A model generated the notes under the pieces. The model searched no databases, had not been told where the DNA came from, and was given only the letters and a program-made list of their open reading frames with translations. From contig JAVYIG010006528.1 of the NCBI GenBank assembly GCA_035222895.1, positions 1 through 64,000 of the forward strand: a DNA stretch of 64,000 nt, written 5' to 3'. Positions 61,266 to 64,000 of the stretch are shown piece after piece. The first letter of the stretch is position 1; the number at the start of each line of letters is the position of its first letter. Position numbers and translations under genes: made by a program. The stretch is from Strongylocentrotus droebachiensis (Eukaryota; Echinodermata; Echinoidea; Camarodonta; Strongylocentrotidae).

Positions 61266-64000
61266 GAGCTCGAGCGCAACATAATGATACCACTTAGGAG
61301 ACCATAGCATTCTTTTTAAGAAAGTTATTTGCAAATGGGATCACAAACTAAAAAAAATGCTTCAAATGACTCTTGTATTGCGCACTATGACAGTATATAC
61401 GCGATTTAATCGTTTTCGACATTGTGCAATAAATAAAGATGAGAAAGGTAAAAACCGATGACGCGAACAGATAGAGGAGCTCGAGCGCAACATAATGATA
61501 CCACTTAGGAGACCATAGCATTCTTTTTAAGAAAGTTATTTGCAAAAGGGATCACAAACTTTAAAAAAATGCTTCAAATGACTCTTGTATTGCGCATTAT
61601 GACAGTATATACGCGATTTAATCGTTTTCGACATTGCGCAATAAATAAAGATGAGAAAGGTAAACCGATGGCGCGAACAGATAGAGGAGCTCGAGCGCAA
61701 CATAATGATACCACTTAGGAGACCATAGCATTCTTTTTAAGAAAGTTATTTGCAAAAGGGATCACAAACTAAAAAAAAATGCTTCAAATGACTCTTGTAT
61801 TGCGCATTATGACAGTATATACGCGATTTAATCGTTTTCGACATTGCGCAATAAATAAAGATGAGAAAGGTAAACCGATGGCGCGAACAGATAGAGGAGC
61901 TCGAGCGCAACATAATGATACCACTTAGGAGACCATAGCATTCTTTTTAAGAAAGATATTTGCACATGGGATCACAAACTAAAAAAATGCTACAAATGAC
62001 TCTTCTACTATGCACTATTGACAGTATATACGCGATTTAATCGTTTTCGACATTGTGCAATAAATAAAGATGAGAAAGGTAAACCGATGGCGCGAACAGA
62101 TAGAGGAGCTCGAGCGCCACATAATGATACTACTTAGGAGACAATAGCATTCTTTTTAAGAAAGTTATTTGCAAATGGGATCACAAACTAAAGAAAATGC
62201 TTCAAATGACTCTTGTATTGCGCATTATGACAGTATATACGCGATTTAATCGTTTTCGACATTGCGCAAAAAATAAAGATGAGAAAGGTAAAAACCGATG
62301 GCGCGAACAGATAGAGGAGCTCGAGCGCAACATAATGATACCACTTAGGAGACCATAGCATTCTTTTTAAGAAAGTTATTTGCAAATGGGATCACAAACT
62401 AAAAAAAAATGCTTCAAATGACTCTTGTATTGCGCATTATGACAGTATATACGCGATTTAATCGTTTTCGACATTGCGCAATAAATAAAGATGAGAAAGG
62501 TAAAAACCGAAGGCGCGAACAGATAGAGGAGCTCGAGCGCAACATAATGATACCACTTAGGAGACCATAGCATTCTTTTCAAGAAAGATATTTGCACATG
62601 GGATCACAAACTAAAAAAATGCTACAAATGACTCTTCTACTATGCACTATTGACAGTATATACGCGATTTAATCGTTTTCGACATTGCGCAATAAATAAA
62701 GATGAGAAAGGTAAACCGATGTCGCGAACAGGTAGAGGAGCTCGAGCGCAACATAATGATACCACTTAGGAGACCATAGCATTCTTTTTAAGAAAGTTAT
62801 TTGCAAATGGGATCACAAACTAAAAAAAAATGCTTCAAATGACTCTTGTATTGCGCACTATGACAGTATATACGCGATTTAATCGTTTTCGACATTGCGC
62901 AATAAATAAAGATGAGAAAGGTAAAAACCGATGTCTCGAACATGTAGAGGAGCTCGAGCGCAACATAATGATACTACTTAGGAGACCATAGCATTCTTTT
63001 TAAGAAAGTTATTTGCAAATGGGATCACAAACTAAAAAATATGCTTCAAATGACTCTTGTATTGCGCACTATGACAGTATATACGCGATTTAATCGTTTT
63101 CGACATTGCGCAATAAATAAAGATGAGAAAGGTAAACCGATGGCGCGAACAGATAGAGGAGCTCGAGCGCAACATAATGATACCACTTAGGAGACCATAG
63201 CATTCTTTTTAAGAAAGATATTTGCACATGGGATCACAAACTAAAAAAATGCTACAAATGACTCTTCTACTATGCACTATTGACAGTATATACGCGATTT
63301 AATCGTTTTCGACATTGCGCAATAAATAAAGATGAGAAAGGTAAACCGATGTCGCGAACAGGAAGAGGAGCTCGAGCGCAACATAATGATACCACTTAGG
63401 AGACCATAGCATTCTTTTTAAGAAAGTTATTTGCAAAAGGGATCACAAACTAAAAAAAAATGCTTCAAATGACTCTTGTATTGCGCATTATGACAGTATA
63501 TACGCGATTTAATCGTTTTCGACATTGCGCAAAAAATAAAGATGAGAAAGGTAAACCGATGGCGCGAACAGATAGAGGAGCTCGAGCGCAACATAATGAT
63601 ACTACTTAGGAGACAATAGCATTCTTTTTAAGAAAGTTATTTGCAAATGGGATCACAAACTAAAAAAAAATGCTTCAAATGACTCTTGTATTGCGCATTA
63701 TGACAGTATATACGCGATTTAATCGTTTTCGACATTGCGCAATAAATAAAGATGAGAAAGGTAAACCGATGTCGCGAACAGGTAGAGGAGCTCGAGCGCA
63801 ACATAAAATACCACTTAGGAGACCATAGCATTCTTTTTAAGAAAGTAATTTGCAAAAGGGATCACAAACTAAAAAAAAATGCTTCAAATGACTCTTGTAT
63901 TGCGCATTATGACAGTATATACGCGATTTAATCGTTTTCGACATTGCGCAAAAAATAAAGATGAGAAAGGTAAACCGATGGCGCGAACAGATAGAGGAGC
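61266..64000 (+). repeat. HOR copy 13, partial at window end
   Basis: Order is m1-m8, hybrid m9/m12, m13-m16, then the first bases of the next monomer from 63,997. The A-run of m5 is interrupted by a G (ACTAAAGAAAATGC near 62,190), a private change. m5 is the CGCCAC allele. Confidence 0.87.
62950..63158 (+). repeat. Hybrid monomer m9/m12
   Basis: The left half has AAAAAATATGC and GCACTATG of m9, but then TATATACGCG and ATTGCGCAAT as in m12, and m13 follows. It starts with GATACTACTTAGGAGACC, which is not the normal m9 start, so a second exchange or substitution is present. Confidence 0.8.

Larger units (their letters stand above)
1..64000 (+). repeat. Tandem satellite array, ~210 bp monomer, HOR-organised
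   Basis: The entire window is head-to-tail copies of a 209-212 bp monomer, about 304 in total, without interruption, inversion or inserted element. Each monomer begins with GAGCTCGAG. It then reads roughly: CGCAACATAATGATAC, CTTAGGAGAC, ATAGCATTCTTTTTAAG, a TTTGCA element, GGGATCACAAACT, an A-run of 6-9, ATGCTTCAAATGACTCTT, TTGCGCA, CAGTATATACGCG, TTTAATCGTTTTCGACA, TTGCGCAATAAATAAAG, ATGAGAAAGGTAAA and a variable tail (GATGGCGCGAACAGATAG or GATGTCGCGAACAGGTAG). The unit length is close to a nucleosome plus linker. Nothing in the window looks like unique sequence, so every stretch without a gene is explained by this array. The satellite family and the host are not recognised. A eukaryotic heterochromatic (centromere-like, sex- or B-chromosome) location is inference from the architecture. 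Confidence 0.99.

Noticed and set aside
1-64000. CRISPR array
   Set aside because: The repeats are about 210 bp and contiguous, with no short repeats and unique spacers.
1-64000. Alpha satellite or CENP-B box
   Set aside because: The monomer is 210 not 171 bp, and no match to the TTCG-A-CGGGA pattern of the CENP-B box was seen. TTTTCGACATTG does not fit it.
1-64000. Array of tRNA or 5S rRNA genes
   Set aside because: No A/B/C box arrangement or cloverleaf was recognisable in the monomer, and GC content is too low for either.
1-64000. Synthetic or assembly-collapsed repeat
   Set aside because: Copies differ by ordered, linked variants and hybrids, which an artificial or collapsed repeat would not show. 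Exact copy number still depends on assembly quality.

Overview
The whole 64 kb window is one uninterrupted tandem satellite DNA array. I see no protein-coding gene, RNA gene, transposon, CRISPR array or unique sequence anywhere in it. About 304 head-to-tail copies of a 209-212 bp AT-rich monomer run from base 24 to the end, all in the same orientation. Nearly every monomer begins with the composite GAGCTCGAG (overlapping SacI and XhoI sites), which I use as the monomer boundary. This organisation points to constitutive heterochromatin (centromeric, pericentromeric or sex/B-chromosome) of a eukaryote. I do not recognise the satellite family and cannot name the species.

Monomers fall into two classes. 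Class A reads TTATTTGCAAAT (or TTTGCAAAAG), GCTTCAAATG and TTGTATTGCGCA. Class B reads ATATTTGCACAT, GCTACAAA and TTCTACTATGCACTATTG. Using linked diagnostic variants I typed the monomers by eye and numbered them m1-m26. The complete higher-order repeat (HOR) is a 26-mer of about 5,470 bp. Its reference copy is 15,609-21,078, and an almost identical copy is 51,378-56,849. Class B monomers are m4, m7, m11, m13, m20, m23 and m26; the other 19 are class A. Inside the HOR lies an older trimeric layer of about 632 bp (A-A-B), clearest in m19-m26.

Counting from m1 to the next m1, the complete HOR copies in order hold 16, 24, 26, 27, 17, 12, 25, 22, 25, 16, 26 and 21 monomers. A leading stretch of 34 monomers comes before the first m1, and a partial copy ends the window. 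Length changes are explained by whole-monomer deletions or duplications with hybrid monomers at the joints, as expected from unequal crossing-over or other homology-driven exchange. Above the HOR level two larger duplications are visible. One of about 10.8 kb (about 14.15-24.94 kb and 49.92-60.71 kb) is offset by about 35.77 kb and includes a distinctive variant HOR. One of about 7.15 kb (about 32.87-40.02 kb and 42.76-49.91 kb) is offset by exactly 9,889 bp.

Each monomer carries short palindromes: GCTCGAGC, GTATATAC and, in most monomers, ATTGCGCAAT, which matches the optimal palindromic C/EBP-type bZIP site. Many class A monomers also carry ATTTGCAAAT. Class B monomers lose ATTTGCAAAT and the upstream ATTGCGCA but mostly keep ATTGCGCAAT. 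This may give the HOR a patterned array of protein-binding sites. The many short minus-strand reading frames of about 73 codons are by-products of the repeat and are not annotated as genes.
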